DNA from: an uncultured Holdemania sp. | GTDB taxonomy: Bacteria; Bacillota_I; Bacilli_A; Erysipelotrichales; Erysipelotrichaceae | Length of the DNA: 49,741 nucleotides | Assembly: GCA_904395815.1 (NCBI GenBank) | Contig: CAJFOC010000013.1 | Coordinates: forward strand, 1 to 49,741 | Direction of reading: 5' to 3' | Shown here: piece by piece, positions 42,671-49,741 of the stretch | Numbering within the stretch: the stretch's first letter is position 1 | Layout: each line of letters opens with the position of its first letter | Notes under the pieces: model-generated | What the model saw: only the letters and a program-made list of their open reading frames with translations | What the model was told of the DNA's origin: nothing | Database searches by the model: none | Translations under genes and position numbers: made by a program

Positions 42671-43195
42671 TCAGCCGACAACCGAAACGATCTGGTGCTG
42701 AACCGTATGCGCCTGCGGCTGTTCATCCGGAACGCCGACAATCAGCGAACCGACGCAAAAATACCCTTCCGGTACTCCCAGCGACCTCTGCAATCCCGCA
42801 AACTGAGGATGATTGAAAACATGGCGGCTGTAATCGATCCAGCATGTCCCCAACCCCAGAGACTGCGCCGCCAGCATCATGTTCGCCATCGCCAGTGTGA
42901 CATCTGTGATTGGCGAATGCGCTTCACGCCGTCCGAAACCGACAATCAGAAGACTGGCGCCATAATACGGATCTTCTCCTGAATCGGCGAGCAGCTGCCC
43001 CAGCTGTTCAATCAGTTCTCTTTTCTGAATGGCCACAAAATACCAGGGCTGTTCGTTCATCGCGCTGGGCGCGGCCTGCGCCGCCTGAATCAGACATGTC
43101 AGCTGCTCGGCGCTGACCGGTTTCTTTTGAAAACGGCGAACGCTGCGGCGATCATGGATGCACTGCAGCACCTCATTGTTTTCAATCTGGCTCAT
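42671..43195 (-). CDS. Nitroreductase-family FMN oxidoreductase, copy 2
   Basis: 174 aa. DRRSVRRFQKKPVS FMN-binding start, APSAMNEQPWYFVAI, EDPYYGASLLIVGF, GLGTCWIDYSRHV. Same size and layout as the protein at 24160, with the substrate loop changed. ATG 43195 after GGGAGGATTGCGG. Likely NAD(P)H-dependent reductase; substrate unknown. Confidence 0.9.
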   Translation of the reverse strand: MSQIENNEVLQCIHDRRSVRRFQKKPVSAEQLTCLIQAAQAAPSAMNEQPWYFVAIQKRELIEQLGQLLADSGEDPYYGASLLIVGFGRREAHSPITDVTLAMANMMLAAQSLGLGTCWIDYSRHVFNHPQFAGLQRSLGVPEGYFCVGSLIVGVPDEQPQAHTVQHQIVSVVG

Positions 43196-43222
43196 CCGCA
43201 ATCCTCCCTTTTTCTTCTTCCG

Positions 43223-44101
43223 TCACCACGTCAGGATTTCCGGTCCCTCTTCAGTGATCAGAATGGTGTGCTCCCATTGCGCGGACGGTTTGCCATCCTG
43301 AGTGTAGACCGTCCAGCCGTTATAGCGATCCAGCTCCACCCCGGGGCCGCCCATGTTGATCATCGGCTCCACCGTCAGTACCATCCCCGGCACCAGCAGC
43401 ATCCCGGTGTTCTTTTTTCCGACATGAGAAACAAACGGCTCGTCATGGAAAACCAGCCCGACGCCATGTCCCCCCAGCTCGCGCACCACGGAATATCCGC
43501 AGCTCTCAGCATATTGCTGAACCGCCGCGCCGATATCTCCCACAAAATGCCATGCCTGCGCCGCCTCAATTCCCCGCTTCAGGCATTCTTTGGTCTGCTC
43601 AACCAGACGTTGGACTTCCGGTTTGACCTCACCGATCATGAACATCCGCGAAGCATCTGAGTAAAACCCGTTGAAAATAGTGGAAACATCGACATTCACA
43701 ATGTCACCGGAACGCAGCTTTCGCCGATGGCTGGGAATGCCATGACAGACTTCATGATTCACGGAAGTGCAGACGCTTTTCGGATATCCCTCATAATTCA
43801 GCGGAGCACAGACCGCTCCATGGCTGACCGTATATTCCTGAACCAGAGTGTTGATTTCTTCCGTACTCATCCCCTCGTGAATGTGCGCCGCAACATGATC
43901 CAGCACGCCGGTATTGATGGCCGCACTGGCCCGGATTCCTTCAATTTCCTCACGGGTGCGCAAAAGCCGCGGCGGCGGGACGATGTGTCCGCGTTTCTTG
44001 TAATAGGCAATTTTCTGATCCGCATGCTGATGACACTCGCCATAAGGAATCCCCGATCCGCACCAGCATGGATCAGTCGGCTTCAAATGAACTCTTTTCA
44101 T
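43223..44101 (-). CDS. map: Type I methionine aminopeptidase with N-terminal SEC-C motif
   Basis: 292 aa. Removes the initiator Met from new proteins. N-terminal SEC-C zinc motif DPCWCGSGIPYGECH (residues 10-24), then the pita-bread domain with NHEVCHGIPSHR, VNVDVSTIFNGFYSDASRMF (metal Asp pair), GGHGVGLVFHDEP (His), TVEPMI and WEHT (Glu, and terminal metal Glu). The SEC-C extension is found in a subset of Firmicute enzymes and may aid ribosome binding. Confidence 0.95.
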   Translation of the reverse strand: MKRVHLKPTDPCWCGSGIPYGECHQHADQKIAYYKKRGHIVPPPRLLRTREEIEGIRASAAINTGVLDHVAAHIHEGMSTEEINTLVQEYTVSHGAVCAPLNYEGYPKSVCTSVNHEVCHGIPSHRRKLRSGDIVNVDVSTIFNGFYSDASRMFMIGEVKPEVQRLVEQTKECLKRGIEAAQAWHFVGDIGAAVQQYAESCGYSVVRELGGHGVGLVFHDEPFVSHVGKKNTGMLLVPGMVLTVEPMINMGGPGVELDRYNGWTVYTQDGKPSAQWEHTILITEEGPEILTW

Positions 44102-44120
44102 CCCCCTGCTCCTTTCCCAT

Positions 44121-44786
44121 TTACAGAATTACCTGATTGTTGATAATCAGGGAAAACACCAGATTGAGCTTTTCCGCCGCCTTGCGGCACAGCAGCATCC
44201 GCTGCATGAAAATCTCAAAGTAATCCATGACCGCGGAAATCTGCGTATCGATCTGCAGCTTCAGCGTAATTTTACGGCGATCCTCGCTGATCGACGTCGT
44301 GGAACTGACCACTGCATAATTCACCCGGTCATGAATATCAAACGTGGCAAAATCCCGGTTTCTCACCCGGGAACGACGAACATCCGTTTTGTCAGCCAGA
44401 ATCAAAGCGGCGGCAACAGGATTTACCGGATACGCCGTGGCTTCATCATGATTGCCAATGGCGCTGATGATGGTTGAAATTTCTTCAGCATCCGCCCCCA
44501 GTTTGTCCAGAATACGAAACGCCATCACCGCACCGCTTTGGGCGTGATCCACGCGATTGATGATGTTTCCGATATCATGCAGATAACCGGCAATTTCCGC
44601 CAGTTCCGCGTCTCTGGCACTGTAGCCCATCGTCAGCAAAATCTCCCGGGCCTGCTGCGCCACTTTGGAAACATGCGCGAAGCTGTGCTCGGTATAGCCC
44701 AACGCCGCCAACGCTTCATCTGCTTTCTCAATGTAAGTCCGGATCTGACGGTTTTCCTTAATCTGCTGAATGGTGATCACAGCCAT
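44121..44786 (-). CDS. HD-domain phosphohydrolase
   Basis: About 221 aa. HD site: His in EHSFAHVSKVAQQA, HD pair in AGYLHDIGNII, then GNHDEAT and LILADKTD. C-terminal alpha-beta domain of about 90 residues. Resembles metal-dependent HD phosphohydrolases associated with nucleotide turnover; no specific substrate. ATG 44786 overlaps the M18 gene by 29 bases; its ribosome site is very close, and a GTG two codons later (44780) is an alternative. Confidence 0.85.
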   Translation of the reverse strand: MAVITIQQIKENRQIRTYIEKADEALAALGYTEHSFAHVSKVAQQAREILLTMGYSARDAELAEIAGYLHDIGNIINRVDHAQSGAVMAFRILDKLGADAEEISTIISAIGNHDEATAYPVNPVAAALILADKTDVRRSRVRNRDFATFDIHDRVNYAVVSSTTSISEDRRKITLKLQIDTQISAVMDYFEIFMQRMLLCRKAAEKLNLVFSLIINNQVIL

Positions 44787-46137
44787 TCTCCTTTCCGGCC
44801 ATCTTTTCATCAGACTTCGGCAAAGATTCCTTTTGTACAAGAACGCCATCGGCCATCAGCTCGCGATGCGTACTGTAAAAACGACGAATCGCCCGGACCA
44901 TGTAATCGCAATCCAGTACCCCGGCAGTTTCATTGGCGGAATGCATTGCCAGCTGCGGCAGGCCGATATCCACCGACGCAATGCTGACCTGCGAAGTGCT
45001 GATGCTGCCCAGCGTTCCGCCGCCCTTCAGATCTGAGCGATTGGTAAAAATCTGCACCGGTACTTTCGCTTCCTGACAAAGCTGTTGAAACAGCGCGGCA
45101 CTGACGGCGTCCGATGTATAGCTTTGATTGGCATTGTATTTGATGACAAGCCCCTGATTCAGATAAACACGGTTGGTAGGATCGGATTTTTCAGGAACAT
45201 TGGGATGCACCGCATGCGCGTTATCTGCGGAAACCATCAGCGACGAAGCCAATGCCCGAATCAGATCGCTCTCAGGCAATCCCATGGAGCAGTGAATTCG
45301 ACGCAGCGTATCCAGCAGGAAAGTGGATGCCGCCCCCTGACGTGTACGGCTGCCGACCTCTTCATTGTCAAAACAGCAGTAAACATTAACGGAATGAGCG
45401 CTGGATCCCTGCAAAAAGCCCTGCAGGGTAGTATAAGCGCACTGCAGGTCATCCAGCCGGCAGCTGGAAACCAGATCCTCATTGATTCCCCAGACATACC
45501 CTTTTTCAAGATTCTTCAGATACAAATCAAAACTCAGTACCGCTTCCGGGGAAACGCCAAGCTCCCTGGCCAGAAACACTTTCAGATCAAACGGTTCCTT
45601 ACCCAGTCCCATGATCGGAAGCATGTCTTTTTGCGGATTATAGCTGGCATTCGAATTGGCTTCCCGGTTCATATGAATCGCCAGCGAAGGAATGGTCAGA
45701 AGCGGACGCTTGCAATCCAGATACCGACTGACAATCCGGTCTTCTTCTCTGACGATCACCCGGCCGGCAAGAGAAAGAGGACGATCCATCCAGGTAGCAC
45801 AAAGCATTCCGCCATACCCTTCCGTATTCAGTTTCAGATATCCGTTTTCCTGAATTACTGCATTGGGTTTGATTTTAAATGTAGGGCTGTCGCTATGGGA
45901 AGCAACAATGTTGTAGCTCAGGCGGGTATAATCCTGTGGCATTTGCCAGGCCAGGATGCTGGAGTGGTTGCGTGTTGTAAAATAAAGCCCCGCCGGCTCC
46001 ATCTGCCAGATTTCACTTTCTGCAAGCTCGACATAACCTTCTTTTGTCAGAATGGTCTTGATCTGGCTTACCGTCTGAAAAGCAGTAGGGCTGGACTCGA
46101 TAAAATTCAGCATGTCTGTGATCCATTCTTTATTCAT
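44758..46137 (-). CDS. M18-family aspartyl-type aminopeptidase
   Basis: 459 aa. Co-catalytic zinc aminopeptidase of the PepC/ApeB family. Ligand motifs ASHSDSP (His), CCFDNEEVGSRTRQG (Asp-Glu-Glu), VSADNAHAVHPN and the C-terminal SANETAGVLD. Cuts N-terminal residues from peptides, consistent with the peptide-uptake emphasis of the window. Start at 46137 gives seven bases to GAGGTG; 46140 is the alternative. Overlaps the HD gene start, so the two genes probably form an operon. Confidence 0.93.
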   Translation of the reverse strand: MNKEWITDMLNFIESSPTAFQTVSQIKTILTKEGYVELAESEIWQMEPAGLYFTTRNHSSILAWQMPQDYTRLSYNIVASHSDSPTFKIKPNAVIQENGYLKLNTEGYGGMLCATWMDRPLSLAGRVIVREEDRIVSRYLDCKRPLLTIPSLAIHMNREANSNASYNPQKDMLPIMGLGKEPFDLKVFLARELGVSPEAVLSFDLYLKNLEKGYVWGINEDLVSSCRLDDLQCAYTTLQGFLQGSSAHSVNVYCCFDNEEVGSRTRQGAASTFLLDTLRRIHCSMGLPESDLIRALASSLMVSADNAHAVHPNVPEKSDPTNRVYLNQGLVIKYNANQSYTSDAVSAALFQQLCQEAKVPVQIFTNRSDLKGGGTLGSISTSQVSIASVDIGLPQLAMHSANETAGVLDCDYMVRAIRRFYSTHRELMADGVLVQKESLPKSDEKMAGKENGCDHHSAD

Positions 46138-46317
46138 CATTTCACCTCAATATCGTATATGCGATTTTTTTGAAGCAGATTTAGCCTCAGAAAACAGCAG
46201 ATAATTCAATTATACTCATTTTGCACGAAAGAAACATCGATTTTCATTTTTTATGACGGTTTTTATGTTCACGCTCTATACTCAGATCCGATCCACTGCA
46301 CTCGGATCCACTCCACG

Positions 46318-46354
46318 AAAAAACTGCGGCCTCTTATGATTTTCTGCCGCAGTT
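46318..46354 (-). terminator. Terminator of the dUTPase gene
   Basis: Nine-bp stem AACTGCGGC / GCCGCAGTT with T-run on the minus strand, about ten bases past the stop. Confidence 0.85.
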
Positions 46355-46364
46355 GTTGTGTTTT

Positions 46365-46877
46365 CTATTGGTTCGTGCTGCCAAAGCCGCCATTACGAAT
46401 TTCTGTCACGTTGTCGTCCATCGTAATGCCATATTCCATAAAAATTCCCTGCATAAAACCATCGCCCTGTTTCAGGACTAACGTCTTTCCCTCTCGCGAA
46501 TCGTTGATCATTTTGCAGAAAATATGTCCTTCATTGTCAGAGTCATAATAATCGGAATCGATAACCCCTACTGTATTATTCAGCTGAAGACGAAATTTAA
46601 ATCCCAGTCCGCTGCGCGGATAGCACATGAGCACCCAGCCAGGATGAATGTGCACCCGGATTCCTGTAGGAAGGGTTACGGATTCGCCCGGTTTCAAGGA
46701 TAAATCCACAGGAGAAAAAAAATCATAGCCCGCAGATCCCGAAGTCGCTCTGCGCGGCAACGCGATCTTCTCATAAATGCTTTCCGCCCGTTCCGGTTGG
46801 GTGTCCGGCATGGTTTTCATCCAGTCCCGGACAAACTGTTCTTTGCTTACCTTTTCAAATTTTGCCACTCTTTGCAT
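46365..46877 (-). CDS. dut: dUTP diphosphatase (trimeric dUTPase family)
   Basis: 170 aa. Hydrolyses dUTP to dUMP and PPi. Motif 1 GSAGYDFFSP, motif 2 PRSGLG, motif 3 NTVGVIDSDYYDSDNEG, motif 4 KQGDGFMQGIF and motif 5 NGGFGSTN are all visible. An N-terminal addition of about 40 residues (MQRVAKFEKVSKEQFVRDW) is present. Start at ATG 46877 (AGGTGCTGACG upstream) rather than 46910, which lacks a ribosome site. Confidence 0.93.
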   Translation of the reverse strand: MQRVAKFEKVSKEQFVRDWMKTMPDTQPERAESIYEKIALPRRATSGSAGYDFFSPVDLSLKPGESVTLPTGIRVHIHPGWVLMCYPRSGLGFKFRLQLNNTVGVIDSDYYDSDNEGHIFCKMINDSREGKTLVLKQGDGFMQGIFMEYGITMDDNVTEIRNGGFGSTNQ

Positions 46878-46984
46878 CGTCAGCACCTGCCTTTTCAATC
46901 GTTCTTTCATTGTAAAAAGGGAGGGGGTGAATTGTCAACTTCAAATTCATTCCCACTCCCCAATCCCGAAATTCAGTCACGAAT

Positions 46985-47130
46985 CGGGATTCATTCCGGG
47001 TTCAAACCTCATAGCGTGTTGTTGATAAGGGAACGCAACTACCCGTCCTGGCACAGAACCTGTAGTTTGCCAGGCTATCCGCTTCGCGAAGAGGCGGATT
47101 CAGGTGCGAACGTAATGTTCATAGCACCGA
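46985..47130 (-). ncRNA. Candidate omega-RNA / right-end structure of the TnpB element
   Basis: From the last codons of tnpB downstream: CCTGGCA / TGCCAGG stem (47048-47076), then GTAGTTGCGTT and AACAACACGC, which can pair as in omega-RNA pseudoknots, ending near ATGAGGTTTGAACC (about 47002-47015). Known: IS605-type TnpB uses an RNA from its 3' end, with the flanking DNA as guide. Exact ends not determined. Confidence 0.4.
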
Positions 47131-48136
47131 TAAGATCACGATGACGCTGAAAACCGCAGGGGCAACAATACCAGCGTCGAGAGGGTGTATTGATCCTTCC
47201 ACATCGAGGACAACGCCGCGATGTGTTTCGCGGATCAACGAAGACAACACGAATTCCTTTCCGGCGGGCTTTATATCGAATGTTATACACAAGTCGGTAA
47301 TGAGACCATTGATTCAGATCACGCCTGGCCAAAGAGGAGCTTACCGGTTTGCTGCTTATTCCATGAAGCTGCTCAACGCAGATGACCCCGATATCATTCT
47401 TCTCAGCAAATTCTACAATTCTTTTGCTGATAATATGACAAACCGTATATGACCAGCGAAACAACGCGTGATCCAAAGCACGATAAGCTTTTAAATCATT
47501 GCTTTTCTGCAGTTTTTTTAATTTGGAATAAAAAGCATTGCGGCGAAAGCGCGCTTCACGTCCATTACCAAAAAAACGGATTTTGCCATCTTCCGTATAC
47601 GCAACTGCTGGAACCTTGATTCCAAGATCGACCCCCATTCGCTTTTCAGACCGACTCGGTGTTTTTTCCATGACCTCTACATTAATATCCGCAATCCATC
47701 GCTTGTTTAATTTTCGAATTGTCATTTTCCCAAGAGGAAATTTCAGGTATCGCTGCTGTAATTCACCGGCATGGTAGCTGATGATCAGATAATCTCCAAT
47801 ACCAAAACGGCCGCCGACCTGAAGATACAGCTGATGATCGCGAAACTTGAAATTAGGCTGATGCCAACAGCATTGAGGAGTTTTCATTCTGAGCCTGGCA
47901 TTTCCTCCTTGCTGGATCAAAGTCCAAATGCGTTCAGCATCTTTAACAACCATGGATTTGCTCCAAAATGGAATAAAGGAACTGAATTCCGAATATGAGG
48001 TTCTGACAATCTGGTTACTTTTTGCATACAGGTTGATCAGACGGTTGACTTCATTCCTGTAAAAGTTAGCCATGATCGAAAGTATCCGGCTGCTGTTTTC
48101 ATCCGTTTTCAGTACTATTCGACATGTTAAATACAT
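47075..48136 (-). CDS. tnpB: RNA-guided nuclease TnpB (IS605/IS1341-type element)
   Basis: 353 aa. RuvC nuclease residues appear intact: Asp in GVDLGIKVPAV, Glu in ICVEQLHG, final Asp in HRDLIGAMNI; zinc ribbon CPRCGRINTPSRRWYCCPCG. ATG 48136 has AGAAAGGAGG immediately before it; the TTG at 48157 is less likely. No TnpA transposase gene is present, so this is a TnpB-only element or remnant, located between dUTPase and a tRNA cluster. Known role of TnpB: cleaves the empty donor site, guided by omega-RNA, and thereby retains the element. Confidence 0.92.
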   Translation of the reverse strand: MYLTCRIVLKTDENSSRILSIMANFYRNEVNRLINLYAKSNQIVRTSYSEFSSFIPFWSKSMVVKDAERIWTLIQQGGNARLRMKTPQCCWHQPNFKFRDHQLYLQVGGRFGIGDYLIISYHAGELQQRYLKFPLGKMTIRKLNKRWIADINVEVMEKTPSRSEKRMGVDLGIKVPAVAYTEDGKIRFFGNGREARFRRNAFYSKLKKLQKSNDLKAYRALDHALFRWSYTVCHIISKRIVEFAEKNDIGVICVEQLHGISSKPVSSSLARRDLNQWSHYRLVYNIRYKARRKGIRVVFVDPRNTSRRCPRCGRINTPSRRWYCCPCGFQRHRDLIGAMNITFAPESASSRSG

Positions 48137-48213
48137 GCATCCTCCTTTCTCCCGCAATCATGATATACGCTTTTTTCATCAGTTTCCCACTCTAATCTGA
48201 AAAAGCAGCATAT

Positions 48214-48396
48214 TTGGAAAGGAAAAAACAGGTCGAAGAATGGTGTTATTATTGCGGTGCATCGAAAGCACGTGGCTTGAGAATTCAGAGAAGGTCAATT
48301 TACCGGCAATCAATACGCCAGTTTCGGAGAATGCACGCTGATCTTGGGTATCTGGTTTGTAATAAAGCCGGATATCCCATATCGTGTCAAATCTGA
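48214..48396 (+). other. Small Cys-containing ORF, possibly not a gene
   Basis: 60 codons (MERKKQVEEWCYYCGASKAR...), with a CxxC pair and two more Cys near the end. A GGAAAGG precedes the ATG. The interval 48137-48490 (354 bases) otherwise contains only the tnpB upstream end and the tRNA terminator. It could be a decayed zinc-ribbon protein; no family recognised. Confidence 0.2.
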
Positions 48397-48453
48397 GAAA
48401 TCTATTTTATCTGGGAGAAGATGGCACAATAGTGCCAAAATCATGCCACGCAA

Positions 48454-48478
48454 TAAAAAAGCCCTTTGTTAAGGGCTT
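48454..48478 (-). terminator. Terminator of the tRNA cluster
   Basis: AAGCCCTT-TGTT-AAGGGCTT hairpin with T-run on the minus strand, 12 bases past tRNA-Gly. Confidence 0.9.
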
Positions 48479-48490
48479 AAATCGCTATGG

Positions 48491-48561
48491 AGCAGATGAA
48501 GGGAATCGAACCCTCGTGTCAACCATGGCAAGGTTGCGTTCTACCATTGAACTACATCTGC
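48491..48561 (-). tRNA. tRNA-Gly(GCC)
   Basis: 71 nt. Acceptor GCAGATG / CATCTGC with discriminator U, D arm GTTC-AATGGTA-GAAC, anticodon loop TTGCCAT (GCC), T arm GAGGG-TTCGATT-CCCTT. CCA not encoded. Confidence 0.96.
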
Positions 48562-48571
48562 GACTAAGTGG

Positions 48572-48644
48572 CGGTCCGGACGGGACTTGAACCCGCGATC
48601 TCCTCCGTGACAGGGAGGCATGTTAACCACTACACCACCGGACC
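48572..48644 (-). tRNA. tRNA-Asp(GTC)
   Basis: 73 nt. Acceptor GGTCCGG / CCGGACC with discriminator G, anticodon loop CTGTCAC (GTC), T arm GCGGG-TTCAAGT-CCCGT. CCA not encoded. Confidence 0.96.
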
Positions 48645-48681
48645 GGGACGTTTTTGCCTTTGTTGCGGCGCGCTATAATGG

Positions 48682-48769
48682 CGAAGAAGGCGGGATTTGA
48701 ACCCGCGCGCCGCTTTCACGACCTATGCCCTTAGCAGGGGCACCTCTTCAGCCTCTTGAGTACTTCTTC
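48682..48769 (-). tRNA. tRNA-Ser(GCT)
   Basis: 88 nt with the long variable arm of class II tRNAs. Acceptor GAAGAAG / CTTCTTC with discriminator G, anticodon loop CTGCTAA (GCT), T arm GCGGG-TTCAAAT-CCCGC. First tRNA of the Ser-Asp-Gly transcript. Confidence 0.96.
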
Positions 48770-48794
48770 ACTTTGTAACTCACAGCGCTTTTAT

Positions 48795-48823
48795 ATATTA
48801 TCATGGGCAATCTGTTTTGACAA
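48795..48823 (-). promoter_or_regulatory. Promoter of the tRNA cluster
   Basis: Minus strand: TTGTCA (48818-48823), 17-bp spacer, TAATAT (48795-48800), about 25 bases before tRNA-Ser. Confidence 0.7.
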
Positions 48824-48873
48824 GTACTTTTTCAAAAAAAATTTTACGAGTTGAAAAAAAGTGACGGCATGGC

Positions 48874-48915
48874 AAAAACCCGGAATCTTTGCCCCTGTCG
48901 CTCACGATCCCGGGT
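48874..48915 (-). terminator. Terminator after mazF
   Basis: ACCCGGGATC...GATTCCGGGT stem-loop with a long loop and five T on the minus strand. Between it and the mazF stop at 49043 there is no other gene. Confidence 0.65.
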
Positions 48916-49042
48916 CTCTGACCATAAAATACCGCGAATCAAAATTTTTTGAATGATTCAAACCCGCTCATCCCAAACACTAAATTTCTCCGCTCTAACA
49001 CCACACATTCCAATCACCGTTCTCACTGCTGATATCAGCACC

Positions 49043-49387
49043 TCAGGATATATCCAGTCCCAAGCTTACACGCAATGCCTGATCTATTTGTTCCAGGGTT
49101 TTTCTGTCCAATGTGCATACCCACTGTCCCAAGCGCTGCTTATCAATGGTACGAATCTGTTCCAGCAGTACGATAGAAACCTTTTCCAGCGAATGTGTCG
49201 GCAATATCACATGCGTGGGAATCGGCGGTTTCCCCAGCCGGCTGGAAATAGGGGCTACAATCAGTGTAGGCGAAAACCGGTTCCCCTTATCATTTTGTAT
49301 GACCACCACCGGACGTGTTCCCCCCTGCTCACTGCCAAGACTTCCGGCCAGATCTGCATAATACACATCTCCTCTTCTTACCATCAT
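49043..49387 (-). CDS. mazF: MazF/PemK-family endoribonuclease toxin (NdoA-like)
   Basis: 114 aa. Typical start VRRGDVYYADLAGSLGSEQGGTRPVVVIQND, then TLIVAPISSR, THVILP and the C-terminal LGQWVCTLDRKTLEQIDQAL. Sequence-specific mRNA interferase normally neutralised by MazE. No MazE-like ORF lies directly upstream; instead the stop codon of a different gene overlaps the start by one base (TAATG), and no clear ribosome site is seen, so translation is probably coupled. Confidence 0.93.
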   Translation of the reverse strand: MMVRRGDVYYADLAGSLGSEQGGTRPVVVIQNDKGNRFSPTLIVAPISSRLGKPPIPTHVILPTHSLEKVSIVLLEQIRTIDKQRLGQWVCTLDRKTLEQIDQALRVSLGLDIS

Positions 49388-49741
49388 TATTTCATAACCG
49401 AAACCTGCATGCTTTCAACCACCTGCATCATTTCCTGCGGCGTCAAATCTTCCGAATATACAGAATATTCCACCTGATTGTTCGTAATCGTCAGACGGCT
49501 GCCGTCATAATACCCGACCAGACCAAGTCCCTCGATCAATTCTCCGGTCACATCCGTAATCTGCAACTCCTGGCTCGGCTGCTTTTCCGTCTGCACAACC
49601 GTAAAATCCTTTTCACCGCTGAACTCAAGAATATGCTGCGATTCCCCATTCACCGATGAGACCGTCGAAGCCACCAGCTTGGAATCGAACACCATCATCG
49701 GATATAACGGTAATTCAACAAGACTGTCATAACCGCTCGTC
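49387..49741 (-). CDS. YdcC/LolA-like lipoprotein-sorting-type protein, 3' part only
   Basis: At least 117 codons, open to the window edge (the 5' end is outside). The C-terminal pattern LVGYYDGSRLTITNNQVEYSV ... LTPQEMMQVVESMQ (quoted in parts) resembles the last repeats of LolA-fold/DUF4367-like proteins such as Bacillus YdcC. In Bacillus the order is acpS-ydcC-alr-mazE-mazF, so the location before mazF supports the call. Function poorly known; often membrane-anchored and outside the cell. Confidence 0.55.
   Translation of the reverse strand, partial: TSGYDSLVELPLYPMMVFDSKLVASTVSSVNGESQHILEFSGEKDFTVVQTEKQPSQELQITDVTGELIEGLGLVGYYDGSRLTITNNQVEYSVYSEDLTPQEMMQVVESMQVSVMK

Noticed and set aside
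46270-46320. Short GGATCCACT-like repeats before the dUTPase terminator
   Set aside because: Only two imperfect copies; no array structure or known role.

Overview
The window looks like a chromosomal segment of a low-GC-lineage Firmicute (Bacillota) with an unusually balanced GC content (roughly 50 percent by eye). Evidence: purine-rich Shine-Dalgarno sites before nearly every gene, a T-box riboswitch, a BceRS/BceAB-type peptide-sensing and detoxification module, a CBS-domain pyrophosphatase, S11 DD-carboxypeptidase, a YtaF-like protein and MazF. An anaerobic gut member of the Erysipelotrichia is plausible from the gene content, but that is inference. No prophage or CRISPR array was seen. Mobile DNA is limited to a TnpB-only IS605-type element and a solitary serine recombinase.

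Layout. 0-9 kb: peptide uptake (two lipoprotein substrate-binding proteins, an M14 carboxypeptidase and an oppBCDF operon, all on the minus strand). 9-15.6 kb: PHP phosphoesterase, YggS-like PLP protein, small membrane protein, YtaF/MntP-like protein, two divergent aminotransferases and an MFS exporter. 15.7-17.8 kb: a third peptide-binding lipoprotein behind a T-box leader whose best specifier reading is CUG (Leu), with CodY-like boxes next to its promoter. 17.8-22.4 kb: a four-gene [FeFe]-hydrogenase operon (group-B-like hydrogenase, thioredoxin-like [2Fe-2S] protein, PAS-bearing sensory hydrogenase, SpoIIE/PP2C phosphatase). 22.5-23.1 kb: a gene-less interval with promoter, terminator and many local hairpins, a candidate large structured RNA. 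23-28.8 kb: HAD phosphatase, nitroreductase, BipA, DD-carboxypeptidase and an unknown protein.

28.9-36.8 kb holds the Bce-like module. Its permease gene is frameshifted by an exact 11-bp tandem duplication. The two-component genes are separated from the transporter genes by a HAD phosphatase and a pair of amidohydrolases. A second copy of the amidohydrolase pair lies at 38.4-40.8 kb. In both pairs one subunit keeps the metal-binding residues and the translationally coupled partner has lost all of them. This repeated enzyme/pseudoenzyme arrangement and the sensory hydrogenase locus are the most interesting systems here.

40.9-49.7 kb: CBS-type pyrophosphatase, second nitroreductase, SEC-C methionine aminopeptidase, HD protein, M18 aminopeptidase, dUTPase, TnpB element, a Ser-Asp-Gly tRNA cluster, MazF without a visible MazE, and the 3' part of a YdcC/LolA-like gene cut by the window edge.

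A common theme is peptide and amino-acid use: three peptide-binding proteins, one permease, M14 and M18 peptidases, aminotransferases and a leucine-type T-box. The hydrogenase operon suggests fermentative H2 metabolism with H2 or redox sensing.
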